From the NCBI RefSeq assembly GCF_024166365.1, contig NC_064820.1, forward strand, positions 131,274,001 through 131,338,000: 64,000 nt of DNA, read 5' to 3'. Position numbers and translations under genes: made by a program. This stretch comes from Elephas maximus indicus. Taxonomy: Eukaryota > Chordata > Mammalia > Proboscidea > Elephantidae. A model generated the notes under the pieces. It searched no databases. It was not told the origin of the DNA and saw only the letters and a program-made list of their open reading frames with translations. This document shows, one piece after another, positions 11,967-23,151 of the stretch. How positions within the stretch are numbered: position 1 is the first letter of the stretch; every line of letters starts with the position of its first letter.

Positions 11967-12509
11967 TGTTATGGATTGAATTGTGTCTACCCAAAATGTG
12001 TGTCAACTTGGCTAGGCCATGATTCCCAGTATTGTGTGATTGTCCACCATTTTGTCATCTGATCTGATTTTCCTATGTGGTTTTTTTTTTTTTTTTTTTT
12101 TGTAAATTCTACCTCTGTGATGTTAATGAGGCAGGATTAGGGGCAGTTTTGTTAATGAGGCAGAACCCAATCTATAAGATTAGGTTGTCTCTTTAGTTAA
12201 TCTCTTTTGAGCTATAAAAGAAAGAAGCTATTAGAGAGACAGGGGGGCCTCATACCATCAAGAAAGTAGTGCCAGGAGAAGAGCACATTCTTTGGACTTG
12301 GAGTCCCTGCACCAAAAAACTCCTAGTCCAGGGGAAGATTAATGACAGGGACCTTCCTCCAGAGCCAAAAGAGAGGAAAAACCTCCCTCTGGAGATGACG
12401 CCCTGAATTCAGACTTCTAGCCTCCTAAGCTGTGAACGACTAAATTTCTCTTTGTTAAAGCCATCTGCTTGTGGTGTTTCTGTTATAACAGCCCTAGATA
12501 ACCAAGACA
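11967..12509 (+). mobile_element. MaLR (MLT1-like) LTR, second copy
   Basis: Begins TGTTATGGATTGAATTGTG and ends ACCAAGACA. It shares its whole length with the copy at 11386-11897, only 70 bp away and in the same orientation. It carries an internal poly-T run at 12080-12101. Confidence 0.8.
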
Positions 12510-13329
12510 ATGGGGTCAGAGTGTATTCCTAAAATGTGATATATATACTGCCTTCAAAATGCAAAGTGGCTTACCACATGCACTCTGCTTTTTTCTTAGT
12601 GTGGGAAGCAGAAGGTGCAGTAATTTGTCCTTTACCTGGGGGGAGATGTTCTGGCATGCCCCAGAACACTGGACTCCTAACAGCCCCACCAATGCGGCAG
12701 GCTCCTTAATCTTTTTAATGTTTAACGTCTACTTTCTAGAGTGCATGTGTCTTACCAGTACCCCAGAGTACTTATCATTTCCCGCTTATCAGCTTCATTT
12801 GACATGATGACGTAAATATATTTGACCAAAGTGAAATTCTGTGGAATGTCCATATGACTCAGGTCCCTTTGGACTACATTGTGACTGAAAGTAGGGTTTA
12901 ACACAGCCCTAGGGCAAAGTCATAAATGAATACTATTTCCATCACTTGTGAATGTAAACTGTTTCTGATTCACCTTTCTCATAGTTATGGAAAAAGTATA
13001 TACTTGCCAGTTTAACAGCTACATATCAAAGGCTGTGTTAATCTGTTCTAATAAAGAAACCACCTCCAGTCCAGCAACTTCCACCAGGGTTACTATTTGC
13101 TTGAGTTTCTGGCAGTCTATGTTATCTTCCATGATTCATTTGGTTTTTCACAGAAGTTAAACTATTTAATTAAATGCAGACATGTAGAAACCATTGCCTC
13201 TGCATCCCTTAAGTCTCTGAGTGTGGTACTAATGTCTACCATTCCACCTAGGATACAATACTGTTTTTGTGTTGTTGTTTATTTGTTTTCATTTCTTCAA
13301 ATGTTTTTATTTTGACCTGGGTGGGCAGG

Positions 13330-13530
13330 AGGAGGAGAAAGTTGAGATTCATTGCTTAGGGGACAATGAACTATTAAGGGTGATGGAAATTTTTCGGAAC
13401 AGTTATGATAGTTGAATAAGATGAACATGATTAATGTCATTGAATTGTGTGTGTAAAAAATGGTGAAATGGCAAATGTTTTGTTACATATATGTTTACCG
13501 CAATAAAAAGTTGCTAATTTTTTTTTGAAA
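13330..13530 (+). mobile_element. Old L1 3' end
   Basis: Typical old L1 3' sequence (GTCATTGAATTGTGTG...AAATGGCAAATGTTTTGTTACATATATG...CAATAAAAAG). Confidence 0.6.
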
Positions 13531-14265
13531 AAAATATTTGGACTCACAAAAAGTTGCAAAAATATTACAGAAAAGTACCCAGCTTCCCCTGTTTTCCCCT
13601 TACATCTCAAATGCCAGAGCCATTTAGTACATCTTCCTCCTGTCCCGGTTCACTACAGGTGAAAATATTTGCAATCGCACCTCTACAGCACGCGAGGGAC
13701 TAACAATATTTCACCTACCTCCACTGACGGGTTCTCATTAACGTCTTGCAGGTGAGTGATCCAACTCCAAGATACCATCCTTAGATCTAATCTGCTTTTA
13801 TTACCACTTCGGTCACCAACTGTCTTAGACTATAATCCCTATGAGTAGAATTTGAGGTGGGAGTTCTTTGTTTAAGTGATCTTAAAGAGAAACCTATTAG
13901 GGAGTGAAGGAAGCAGGAGATAGCAGGAGGAGAAGTTAGACAAAGATATGTCTTCAGGAGAAGTCGAGCCTCAGCCTGATCCCACCAGCAGCCCTGGACT
14001 GTGAATTGTACCACAGGGGTCTTCCCACCCAGATGCAAGGAGGCTGGGCAGTTACACCCCTTCATCAGTTAGTCTTTGGCTATGGCCGTTCCCTGGGGTA
14101 GGGAAGTGGGATATAATGTTTCAGCCATTGTCTCCAGGACCAATTCCAGGTGAGTAGGCTCCTGCCCACCAAGTGCAAGTGTCCATAAAAGGACACAGAC
14201 ATGAACCATTAGCATCTAACGCCCACAGCAGCAGGGGGATGAATACACAGCATGACAAAGGGGAT
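13531..14265. other. Mostly unrecognised; possible old L1 piece
   Basis: 13540-13640 resembles old L1 antisense sequence. The rest shows nothing that I can name. Confidence 0.35.
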
Positions 14266-14448
14266 CTACCTGGGTGATGTGAAGGATTAATGCACTCAGC
14301 TGGTAACCGAAAGGCTGGAGGTTTGAGCCCACCCAGAGATGCCTCAGAAGAAAGGCCTGGAATCAGCAGCTGCAAACCCTATGGAGAACAGTTCTACCCT
14401 GACACACATGGAGTGGCCATGAGTCAGAATTGACAGCAACTGGTGAAG
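14266..14448 (+). repeat. AfroSINE, longer variant
   Basis: Contains ACACACATGGAGTGGCCATGAGTC, like the copy at 5725-5935; the end is degraded (GAATTGACAGCAACTGG). Confidence 0.8.
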
Positions 14449-14750
14449 GAGGTATGGGCAGGGCACCCAACAGCACCTGCTATACCACTCTGAGATGATA
14501 TGCAATTAAAAACCTGAATGATAGGAAGGAGGCAGGCACGTGAAAATTTTGTGGAAGAGCATTCCAGGTAGTTCTGAGATGGAGATAAACTTAGCATGGT
14601 TGAAGGACAGAAAGAAGGGCAATGTGAGTGGGATGTGGTGAAGGCGGGGAAGAACGGGGAGGCGGTGCTTACCAGTCTGATGGAGCAGTGCGAGGTGACG
14701 CAGTAGCTGGTTTTACTCTGACTACGGCTCCCACATGGCACTTTGTAACC

Positions 14751-14990
14751 TCCACGCATGTTGATAAATTTATTTATTTTCTTATATACTTTATAAGGAT
14801 AGAAGTTACTTCTTTTTTCATTGTTGTAAAAATACGTATAACGCATTTGCCAATTCAGCATTTTTCAGGTGTACGATTTAGTGATATCAATTATATGAAT
14901 CACGTTGTGCAACCATCACCCATAATTGCCAAATTTCCCATCAGCATAAACAAAAACTCACTGCTTCCTAAAAGTAATTACTTCTTTTTA
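14751..14990 (-). mobile_element. Old L1 3' fragment
   Basis: Contains CATTTTTCAGGTGTACGATTTAG and GTTGTGCAACCATCACCC, characteristic of antisense old L1 3' UTR. Confidence 0.6.
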
Positions 14991-14999
14991 ATAATTCGA

Positions 15000-15600
15000 G
15001 AAATGAGAGCTCTAGCATTCATATGGTGTGTACTAAGACAAAAGAGAAATTGAGTTAATGACATGATTAGAAACGTCATTCATTAAGAATATGCACCCAC
15101 AATCAGTTCATAGCTTATTTCTTGCTTTCGTGAATTTTTATAAGGCAAAAAAAAAAAGTCCAATCTTGACCTTGGGTGCCTTATCTATTCCCTCCTAATT
15201 AGGCTATACTTAAATGAACCATCTCTGAAAGGGAAAACAGATTTGTCACACTAAATGGTTTTCTTAAAATACTTCACTATGAAAGAAAGCATTGCTCCTC
15301 TTGCTATTTCCTGCACCATACATTGATTTTTTTTCCTCTGTATCATCTTTCTAGTAGAAAGTGTTTTATTACTTCTCTTGGAGGTTAAAATGGATCTCTT
15401 TAATAGTGCCTTACTGACTTTGTTTATAAAGGAAACAAGCAAGTGCAACTACACACGTGTCTTGTGTAGGTCAATCTCCTCTCCATGTCCTCAAGCTTCT
15501 ATTGTGCACTTCATTCACACGGGTATAAAATGGCATGAGAGAGCCCCTTATTCTCCATTCATATGGCTTTGATCCTAATCTGGGACTTCTTACCTAGATT
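15000..15600. other. No recognisable feature
   Basis: No repeat or gene signal that I can name. Confidence 0.5.
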
Positions 15601-16110
15601 TGTTTCCGAACAAGTGTCCATGTCTCTAATCTCTAATCCACCTTTTGAACTGCTGCCAGGTTAGTTTTTCTCAAATCCTGTTCCGATCATTGACGTACTC
15701 GCCACAATGATCTGTTTCAATCACTCATCCGGGGATTTAAAGTCCCCTACAACCAAGATAGGGTCGCTATGAGTTGGAATTGACTTGATGGCAGCGGGTT
15801 TGGTTTTTTTTACAAGCAAGATCTCATTTCCCACTGAGAGGATCTTTTTTTACTCCCCAATAGAAAGCTTGTGCTCTGACCAGGTTGTTCTTCTCACCAT
15901 CCCATAAACAGAGCAGGTTTGTTCCTTTGTCTTTGCCTCTATTTATGCTTTCCCTGCATGTGCAGAGTCCTCTCCAGTTCTTATCTCCCCAAATCTTACC
16001 TAGCTTTCAAACTCCATCCCCCAGGAATCCTATGACTCCTTTGGCTCACTAAGGCATACCTTTCCTCTGCAATGTAGCACCAGTCAAGGGCTGACCACCT
16101 AATCATCACT
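15601..16110 (+). mobile_element. Probable L2 remnant
   Basis: L2-like phrases (CTGCCAGGTTAG, ATCTTACCTAGCTTTCAAACTCC) in a diverged background, interrupted by the SINE tail at 15760-15811. Confidence 0.45.
15760..15811 (+). repeat. AfroSINE tail-only insertion with TSD
   Basis: About 52 bp made up only of the SINE 3' end (GGGTCGCTATGAGTTGGAATTGACTTGATGG... and GGGTTTGGTTTTTTT). Direct repeats flank it: ACAACCAAGAT at 15749-15759 and ACAAGCAAGAT at 15812-15822 (10 of 11). Confidence 0.85.
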
Positions 16111-16499
16111 TAGGGAAAAATACATATGCACTGGGCTTGAGAAAGCTATGAGGCAGCTACAATCTTTGCCTTCCGAAACCAGAGTGACAATGAACCTTCT
16201 GGGACTTGTAGAGAATTCCTCCAACTCCCCCAGAAAAACCAAACAATGAACAAGTTTACCATCTTGTCCAAAGAAATAGCAAAGTTAAATATTTTGAAAG
16301 TATGGGGCACCATCTTTTAGGAAAATGGTTCGCGAATGAATACAGAAAAGAGGGGGTATGTTCAATGAAGACAAAACTCACCGAAGTTTCACCAAGCAAT
16401 AGTTTAGCTTAACTGGTAAAGAATGTTTGCCTTGAGCATTGTACTCTTTTAAGAACTATCTCTATGGGATCAAACTGACAACAGCAACTTATAAGATTA
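16111..16499. other. No recognisable feature
   Basis: No repeat or gene signal that I can name. Confidence 0.5.
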
Positions 16500-16655
16500 G
16501 ATAGGAACCTTAGGAGGCAGTGAGTTTATGTTAATGGAGGAGGAACAATTCAGAAATAGAGGGTAAGAATGGTTGCACAACTTGAAGAGTGTAATCAATG
16601 TCACTGAATTGTATGTGTAGAAACTGTCGAATTGGTGTATTAAAAATAAATCAAG
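16500..16655 (+). mobile_element. Old L1 3' end
   Basis: GTAATCAATGTCACTGAATTGTATGTG...AAAAATAAATCAAG fits an old L1 3' terminus. Confidence 0.5.
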
Positions 16656-16744
16656 TCTAAAAAGAATCCCTTCCTCAGGGGTTATTGCATCAAAGGAGTT
16701 AATGATTACAATGTACTTAACACAGCTCCTGACACTTGTATATT

Positions 16745-16990
16745 ACTGTCTTTTAGAAAGGGAGTAGATAGAGCCTAGTGTCTAAATGCATAGGATCTGG
16801 AATCATACTGCATGGGATCAAATACTGGGCCACTTACTGTTTGAATATGGGCAGGTTCTTTAATCTCAATATGCCTCATCTTTCTCATTTGAAACCTGGT
16901 GTTATAATAGCATTGTGGTGAGGATTCTATTGTATGTTGTATATGCAAGGTACTTAACATCTTGGCATATAGCTCTCAATAAAGGTTAGC
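16745..16990 (+). repeat. MIR SINE
   Basis: MIR layout: ATAGAGCCTAGTG, GGCCACTTACTG, GGCAGGTTCTTTAATCTC, then TTCATTTGAAACC-like core and CTCAATAAAGGT end. Confidence 0.8.
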
Positions 16991-17034
16991 AAGTTGCAGA
17001 AGAATCTATGATATCACAAGTACAAAAAAAAAAA

Positions 17035-17675
17035 AGGTACACAAACGTTCATTGAAGTTTTATCTATAATTGCCAAAAACTGGAAATAAGCCAAGTGTCC
17101 TTCAGTGGGTGAATGGATAAACAAAGTGTGGGGCATCCATACAATAGAAAACTACTCAACAATAAAGAAGAATGAAAACTGCTGATACATGCAGCAACTT
17201 GGATGGCTCTCAGGGGCATTGTCCTGAGTGGAAAAAAAAAAAAAGCCAGTCTCAAAAGGTTACAACTATATGGTTCCATTTATGTGACATTTGTGAAGTG
17301 CCAAAGTTATAATGATGAAAAAACAGATCAGTAGTGGCAAGGGGAAAGGTGTGACTATTAAGGGGTCACACAAGAGAGTACCTTTGTGGTAACTGAACAA
17401 TTCTATACCTTGACTGAGGTAATGCTTATTTGAATTTACGCACGTGGTAAAATTTCATAGAACTACACACACACACACACACACAAGAGTGCATGTAAAA
17501 ATGGATGAAATCCAAATAAGTTCTATACCTCTTTACCTGAGTTAATAGTCTTTTATCAAAACCAGTCTCCTGGTTTTGACAATTTATGGTTATATAAGGT
17601 ACTATCTTGGGGGGAAGCTGGCTAAAGGGTACATGGGAGCTTCCTGTACTATTTTCACAACTTTTAAAAAAAATT
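17035..17675 (+). mobile_element. Old L1 ORF2 end and 3' UTR
   Basis: Readable as L1 ORF2 C-terminal nucleotide sequence (CCAAGTGTCCTTCAGTGGGTGAATGGATAAAC) followed by 3' UTR. It resumes at 18539-18590 after the insertion of a younger L1 fragment. Confidence 0.75.
17464..17486 (+). repeat. (AC)n microsatellite
   Basis: About 11 AC units, inside the old L1 3' UTR. Confidence 0.9.
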
Positions 17676-18538
17676 TGTTTTATTGTACTTTAGATGAAGT
17701 TTTACTAGAACAAACTAGTTTCTTATTAAACAGTCAGTAAACACATTGTTTTATGACACCCGTTAGCAACCCCATGACATGTCAGTACTCTCCCTTCTCA
17801 ACCTTGGGTTCCCTATTACCAGCTTTCCTGTTCCCTCCTGCTCCTAGTCCTTGCCGTTGGGCTGGTGTGCCCCTTTAGTCTCATTTTGTTGTATGGGCCT
17901 GTCCAATATTTGGCTGAAGTGTGAACCTCAGGAGTGACTTCATTACTGAGCTGAAAAGATGTCCAGAGGCCATTCTCTCGGGGTTTCTCCAGTCTCTGTC
18001 AGGCCAGCAAGTCTGGTCTTCTTTCTTTTTGAGTTAGAATTTTGTTCTACATTTTTCTCCAGCTCTGTCCAGGACTGTCTATTGTGATCCTTGTTAGAGC
18101 AGTCAATGGTGGTAGCTGGACACCATCTAGTTGTACTGGAGTCAGTCTGATCCAGGCTGTGGTAGTTGTGGTCCATTAGTCCTTTGGACTAATCTTTCCC
18201 TTGTAGCTTTAGTTTTCTTCATTCTTCCTTGCTCCTGAAGGGGTGAGACCAGTGGAGTATCTTAGATGGCCGCTCACAGGCTTTTAATACCCCAGACACT
18301 ACTCACCAGAGTAGAATGTAGAACATTTTCTTTATAAAGTGTTTTATGCCATTTGAGCTAGATGTTCCCCAAGACCATGGCCCCCACAGCCCTCACCCCA
18401 GCAATTCAGTCCCTCAGGGACTGTGGATATGTCTATGGAGCTTCCATGACCTTGCCTTGTACAAGCTGTGCTGGCCTTCCCAGAATTGTGTACTGTTTTA
18501 TCCTTCACCAAGTTACCACTTATCTATCGTATATTTAA
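17661..18538 (-). mobile_element. L1 3' UTR fragment (elephant-type L1) with TSD
   Basis: The reverse complement matches the 3' UTR seen at 60520-61424 (GAAAACTAAAGC..., ACTGCTCTAACAAGGATCAC, TGGACAGAGCTGGAGAAAAATG). It is flanked by TTTCACAACTT (17653-17663) and TTTCACAATTT (18539-18549), a target duplication within the old L1. Confidence 0.85.
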
Positions 18539-18602
18539 TTTCACAATTTCTTGTGAGTCTTAAATTACTTCAAAATATAAAATTATGTTTTAAAAGAGAA
18601 AG

Positions 18603-18650
18603 TTTGTGTGTGTGTGTGATGAGAGAGAGAGAAGAGAGAGCAAGAGAGAA
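18603..18650 (+). repeat. (GT)n(GA)n simple repeat
   Basis: GTGTGTGTGTGTG followed by GAGAGAGAGAGAAGAGAGAG. Confidence 0.85.
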
Positions 18651-18993
18651 TTAAAAACCCAATGACTCCTGGTGGAGTTATACTGGACAGAAGACAATAT
18701 ATTTTTTCTCTGGTGATCATTCGGAATTGGGAAAAAACTGCCTTTTCAAAGCCTCTGCTAATTCTTCATGCTGTCAATTGAAAAGACTAGGTTTAAATGG
18801 CCTTTTTGTTTTGTTAAGAAAAGTATCTCAGAGAATTTTCTTGGTAGTACAAAGGTCTGGAGAGCCTAAATTGCTTTCTTTATTTTGGGCAAGAGTCATC
18901 TTTGAAGATTATTTTTGCCTTTAGGAAAATGCTTTTCTTCCTTAATTTGGGTTTAAACTGCATCATCTCCGAGAATTATTTCTTGTCTGTCTC

Positions 18994-18994
18994 T

Positions 18995-19025
<31 letters not shown>
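18994..19025 (+). repeat. (GT)n microsatellite
   Basis: About 15 uninterrupted GT units, likely polymorphic. Confidence 0.92.
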
Positions 19026-19851
19026 ATTTGCCCAAGACTTACCCACAGGAGATAAGAAATCCATAGAAAGAGTAAAGAGACATGCCTTCTCCTCACACTG
19101 CCAGAGCATGGGAGACTCTGAGGGGATGTGGAGTGCCCCAAGACTCCTCTGGACTGTTTAGACAAGCCCTTCTGAGGTATTTCTGGACTGAGTACTTCGG
19201 GAAATGCCCTGTAGTGAATTATTATGTCCTATGGATTGTCCTAGTGAGGGGAGGGGAGATATACCAGATAGAGACTAGACCTTGGGATTAAGGGTGGGGT
19301 TTCCCTAAAGTAAAGGGTAAAGATGTAGTATGTACATATGTACACAGCAATCTGTACTACGAAAGAGTGAAGAGGAGATACCCTCTAAGGAAGGTGAAAA
19401 GGGCAGAATCCAAGCCAGGGAAACAAAGCTGAAGCCTAGAGTGTGCTATAATACTCTTGAAGGACTTATTTTCCCATGGACTCAGAGATCAGTCATATTA
19501 AGTGTCTAGTTAATTTTTTATGTGTCCTAATTTCTTTTGGTTTTTCTCAGACCTTCAGGGGAGCTGTGACAGAATTCGGGGATGGGGCGGCTTTGGAACA
19601 GTCTGCTGTCCCTGAGTCACCTTGGAGGTTGTAGCAGACAAATATTGAGGGTAGTAGCAGGGTTTCCAAGGTGATCAGTAGCAGAGTGAGCAGAGGCCTT
19701 AGGCAATGCTGAGAGCAGAGGGAGAGGCCAGGTGAGAGCAGAGAATCACACTGCAGTGTGGACTACACAAAGGTGGACATGAGATCTACCTCTTCCCCCT
19801 CAAATATATCAGAGGGAGGTAACCTTCAAAAAGGAGGATGCAGATACCAGG
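19026..19851. other. No recognisable feature
   Basis: No repeat or gene signal that I can name; the open frames here are short and without protein character. Confidence 0.5.
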
Positions 19852-20377
19852 TGTAACAAATTGAATTGTGTCCCCCCCAGAATGTGTCAACTTGGTTAGG
19901 CCATGTGTGATTGTCCTCCATTTTGTGATTTTCCTGGGTATTATAAATCATAATCTCTGCCTGTGGTTAAAGAGGATTAGAGTAGGATGTAACACCCTTA
20001 CCAGGTCACATCCTTGACCCAGTGTAAAGAGAGTTTCCCTGAGGTGTGGCCTGCACCACCTTTTATCTCTCCAGAGATAAAAAGGAAAGGGAAGCAAGCA
20101 GAGAGTTGAGGACCTCATATACCACCAAGAAAGCAGTGCCGGGAGCAGAGCACATCCTTTGGACATGGGGTCCTGCACCTGAGAAGGTCCCCAACCATGG
20201 GAAAATTGAGGACAAGAACATTCCTCCAGAGCCAACAGAGAGAGAAAGGCTTCCCCTGGAGCTGACACCCTGAATTTGGACTTTTTAGCCTACTTTACTA
20301 TGAGAGAATAAATTTCTCTTTGCTAAAGCCATCCACTTGTGGTATTTCTGTTATAGCAGCACTAGATGACTAAGACA
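19852..20377 (+). mobile_element. MaLR (MLT1-like) solo LTR
   Basis: TGTAACAAATTGAATTGTGTCCC at the start, CTAGATGACTAAGACA at the end. The AATAAATTTCTCTTTGCTAAAGCC segment near the 3' end contains AATAAA. Confidence 0.82.
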
Positions 20378-20572
20378 CCAGGACATGAACACACACAGAG
20401 GAATAATATATAATGACCATTTGAACTGTTAACTGTGTTAGTAGTGTGACTGGTGGGGAAGGACAAACTGGTGGAGGAAATGTTCTTTATATATTTATGA
20501 AGTTTCAATTGTTTTACAATAAGAGTATTTTTATTAACTTAAATTTTTAGATAGTGAGTACATGGTTCATAA

Positions 20573-20751
20573 ACCACCCCCGCCAAAAAAAAAAAAAAAA
20601 CATTGCTGTTGAGTTGATTCCGAATCATAGCGACCCTATAGGACAGAGTGGAACTGCCCCATAGGGCTTCCAAGGAGCAGCTGGTGGATTCGAACTGCCA
20701 ACCTTTTGGTTAGCTGCCAAACACTTAACCACTGAGCCACAAGGACCCCGT
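20573..20751 (-). repeat. AfroSINE with TSD
   Basis: Reverse copy with a poly-A-like run at its 3' side (A16). Flanks: TACATGGTTCATAA at 20559-20572 and TACATGGCTCATAA at 20752-20765 (13 of 14). Confidence 0.92.
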
Positions 20752-20765
20752 TACATGGCTCATAA

Positions 20766-21515
20766 TCAAACAATAAAAAATATACATATAGTTTTTAAAA
20801 AGCCTTATTCAAATGTCTGTTTCCCATTCAAGCTTTTTCCACTGCCCTTACCCTTAGATAATCACTTTTTTATTGTTATTGTTTCTAAAGTATCCTTACA
20901 GACATTCTTTAAACAAAGAATTCATTTATAACAGTATCTTGAATGTACTTTCATATAGATACATACTTTCTCTCTTTTTTTGTTTTCCTTTCTTTTGTAG
21001 CTACATACTCTTCCATCATACAGATGTGCCATTCATTATCTTACCAGTTTTCTATTAATGGATATTTGTTTTGTTTCAAAACTTTTTCTATTCAAAACAA
21101 TGCTGCAAAAGAATAACCTCGTACTTTTCTTTTGTCATAAGTATGCAAGTATATCTGTATGATTAATCGCCAGAAGCGGGATTGCTAGGTTAGGGCATAC
21201 CCATTTGTAATTCTGAGAGATACTGCCAAATTGACCTGCCAAGGGATTGTATCAACTTGTGTTGGCACCACCAATGTTGGAAAGTGCTCTTTTTCTAAGC
21301 GTATGTCCAAGAGAAAATATTTTTGAACTCTGGATTTCTTTTTTTTTTTTTTCCAATCTGATGAGTAAAAAATGGTATCTCAGTGTACTTTTAACTCCAT
21401 TTATTTTACTATAATTGTGGTTGAGCATTTTTTCATATGGTTAAGAGCCATTTTTATTTCATTTTCTGAGAACTGTTCACGTGCATTTAGTTTTTCTATT
21501 CCCTAGTTCTTTACT
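20766..21515 (-). mobile_element. Old L1 fragment
   Basis: Contains AATGCTGCAAAAGAATAACC, CCAGAAGCGGGATTGCTAGG and ATACTGCCAAATTGACCTGCC, all typical of antisense old L1 3' sequence. A SINE abuts its left end. Confidence 0.7.
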
Positions 21516-21860
21516 ATTCTTCACTGAGAAGGCCTGGGAGCACTAATGCCCTAAAAGTCACGATCACATGCAGCTTCCGGATCTTGGGTCTTAATACGGT
21601 TCTCCACTTTAAGGGACCAGGGGTCCTTGGAGAAACAGCTAGTCCAGAGCTGGGACAGGGAAAGTAGAAGATGAGCCTGGAACATCTTGTGCCAATAAGT
21701 AAAGAAGTGCTCAAAGAAGAACAAGACATGCTAAAAGAACAGAAAAATCAGATAGAAGAGGCCCCCACTGGCCAAATCTGAGGCAATTTGAACATCAAAG
21801 TAAATAGTGGTAACAATAGATTATAACTCATTGAGCAAAATAGGAAAACTCGAGTCCATA
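21516..21860. other. Unassigned
   Basis: Repeat-like sequence (GGGACCAGGGGTCCTTGG, GAGCCTGGAACATC) that I cannot place in a family. Confidence 0.3.
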
Positions 21861-22574
21861 TGTCTTAGTTATCTAGTGCTGCCATAACAGAAATACCACA
21901 AGTGGATGGCTTTAACAAACAGAGATTTATTTTCTCACAGTTTAAAAAAAAAAAACCGAGTGCCGTAGAGTCAATTCCGACCCATAGTGACCTATAGGAC
22001 TGTGAGAGTTTCTGAGAGTTTGAGAGTTTGGAAACTCTCACAGTTTAGGAGGCTATAAATGTGAATTCTATGAGACCGCTCTGGCAGAACATCCTGGTCT
22101 CTTCAGCTTCTCCTTTCTGGTTCCTTGGAGATCTCCATGTGGCTTGGCATCTATTTTCCCCTGGGTCTAGGAGGTTCTCAGTGCAGGAGCCCCAGGTCCA
22201 ACGGATCCACTCCACTCCCAGCCCCTTCTTGGTGGTAGTGAGGTCCCTGCAATCTCTGCTCGCTTCTCTCTCCTTTTCTCTTTTGTAAGAAAAAGGGTGT
22301 GATTCAAGAAAGGTTGTGACTTGAGTAGGGGTGTAACTTGAGTTACGCCCTTTAGTAAAGACGTGACTCAAGATACAACCCACTAATCCTGTCTCATTAA
22401 TATATAGAGGTTTAGGATTTACAACACACGAAATGGGGGCTAATTTCTCCAATATCACAAAATAGAGGACTATTACATCAGATCACAAAATGGAGGAAAA
22501 CCACACAGTACTGGAAATTGTGGCCTAGTCAAGTTGACACATATTTTAGGGGGACAAAATTTCAATCCATGACA
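21861..22574 (-). mobile_element. MaLR (MLT1-like) LTR with SINE scrap
   Basis: Starts TGTCTTAGTTATCTAGTGCTGCCATAAC and ends CAATCCATGACA. At 21945-21997 it contains a reverse AfroSINE tail (GTAGAGTCAATTCCGACCC). A local repetition of GAGAGTTT...GAAACTCTC follows at 22000-22045. Confidence 0.8.
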
Positions 22575-22748
22575 ACATACCTTTATAAACAAATGAGTGA
22601 GTGAATTAAAATTTGGCAAAAAAAGGATATTTACAAAGCTTGTTCTTGAAAAGATTTATTAATTACAAAGGGAAATTGGTAATTTCATATTCAGAAGTCT
22701 AGCAAACTCTACATCAATCAAGTAATTAATGTTAATGTCATCAGTAAT

Positions 22749-23151
22749 TGTCTTAGATATCCATTGCTACCATAACAGAAATGCCACAAGTGGATGGCTT
22801 TAACAAACAGAAATTTATTTCCTCAGTTTAGGAGGCTAGAAGTCGAAATTTAGGGTGCCAGCTCTAGGGGATGGCTATCTCTCCCTGTCAGTTCTGGGGG
22901 ATAGTCTTTGTTCTTTGGCTCTTTGGTGATCTTCATGTGGTATGGCATCTATTCTCCCCCATCTCTGCTTCCTCCCTTGCTTGTTTATTGTCTTTTATAT
23001 CTCAAAAAGATTGACTTAAGATACGTCCTGCACTAATCCTGTCTCATTAATGTAACAAGGAAAACCCATTCCCAAATGGGATTATAACCACAGATATAGT
23101 GGTTAGGATTTACATCACATATTTTCAGCGGACACAATTCAATCCATAACA
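22749..23151 (-). repeat. MaLR provirus 3' LTR
   Basis: TGTCTTAGATATCCATTGC at one edge, CAATCCATAACA at the other. It shares CCTGCACTAATCCTGTCTC with its partner except for one base. Confidence 0.8.

Larger units (their letters stand above)
10141..13320 (-). mobile_element. ERVL-like internal (pol) remnants, antisense
   Basis: Decayed endogenous-retrovirus sequence. A 103-codon frame at 11326-11015 contains MSWVLSDP and CSIGTTN, which resemble the corresponding part of the retroviral remnant at 31620-31700. The rest is not openly coding. Two LTR elements lie inside it (11386-11897, 11967-12509). The class assignment and outer limits are uncertain. Confidence 0.45.

Noticed and set aside
14424-15053. 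Open frames of 141 and 145 codons on opposite strands
   Set aside because: They span unique sequence and an old L1 fragment, overlap each other and have no recognisable domain or splice context.
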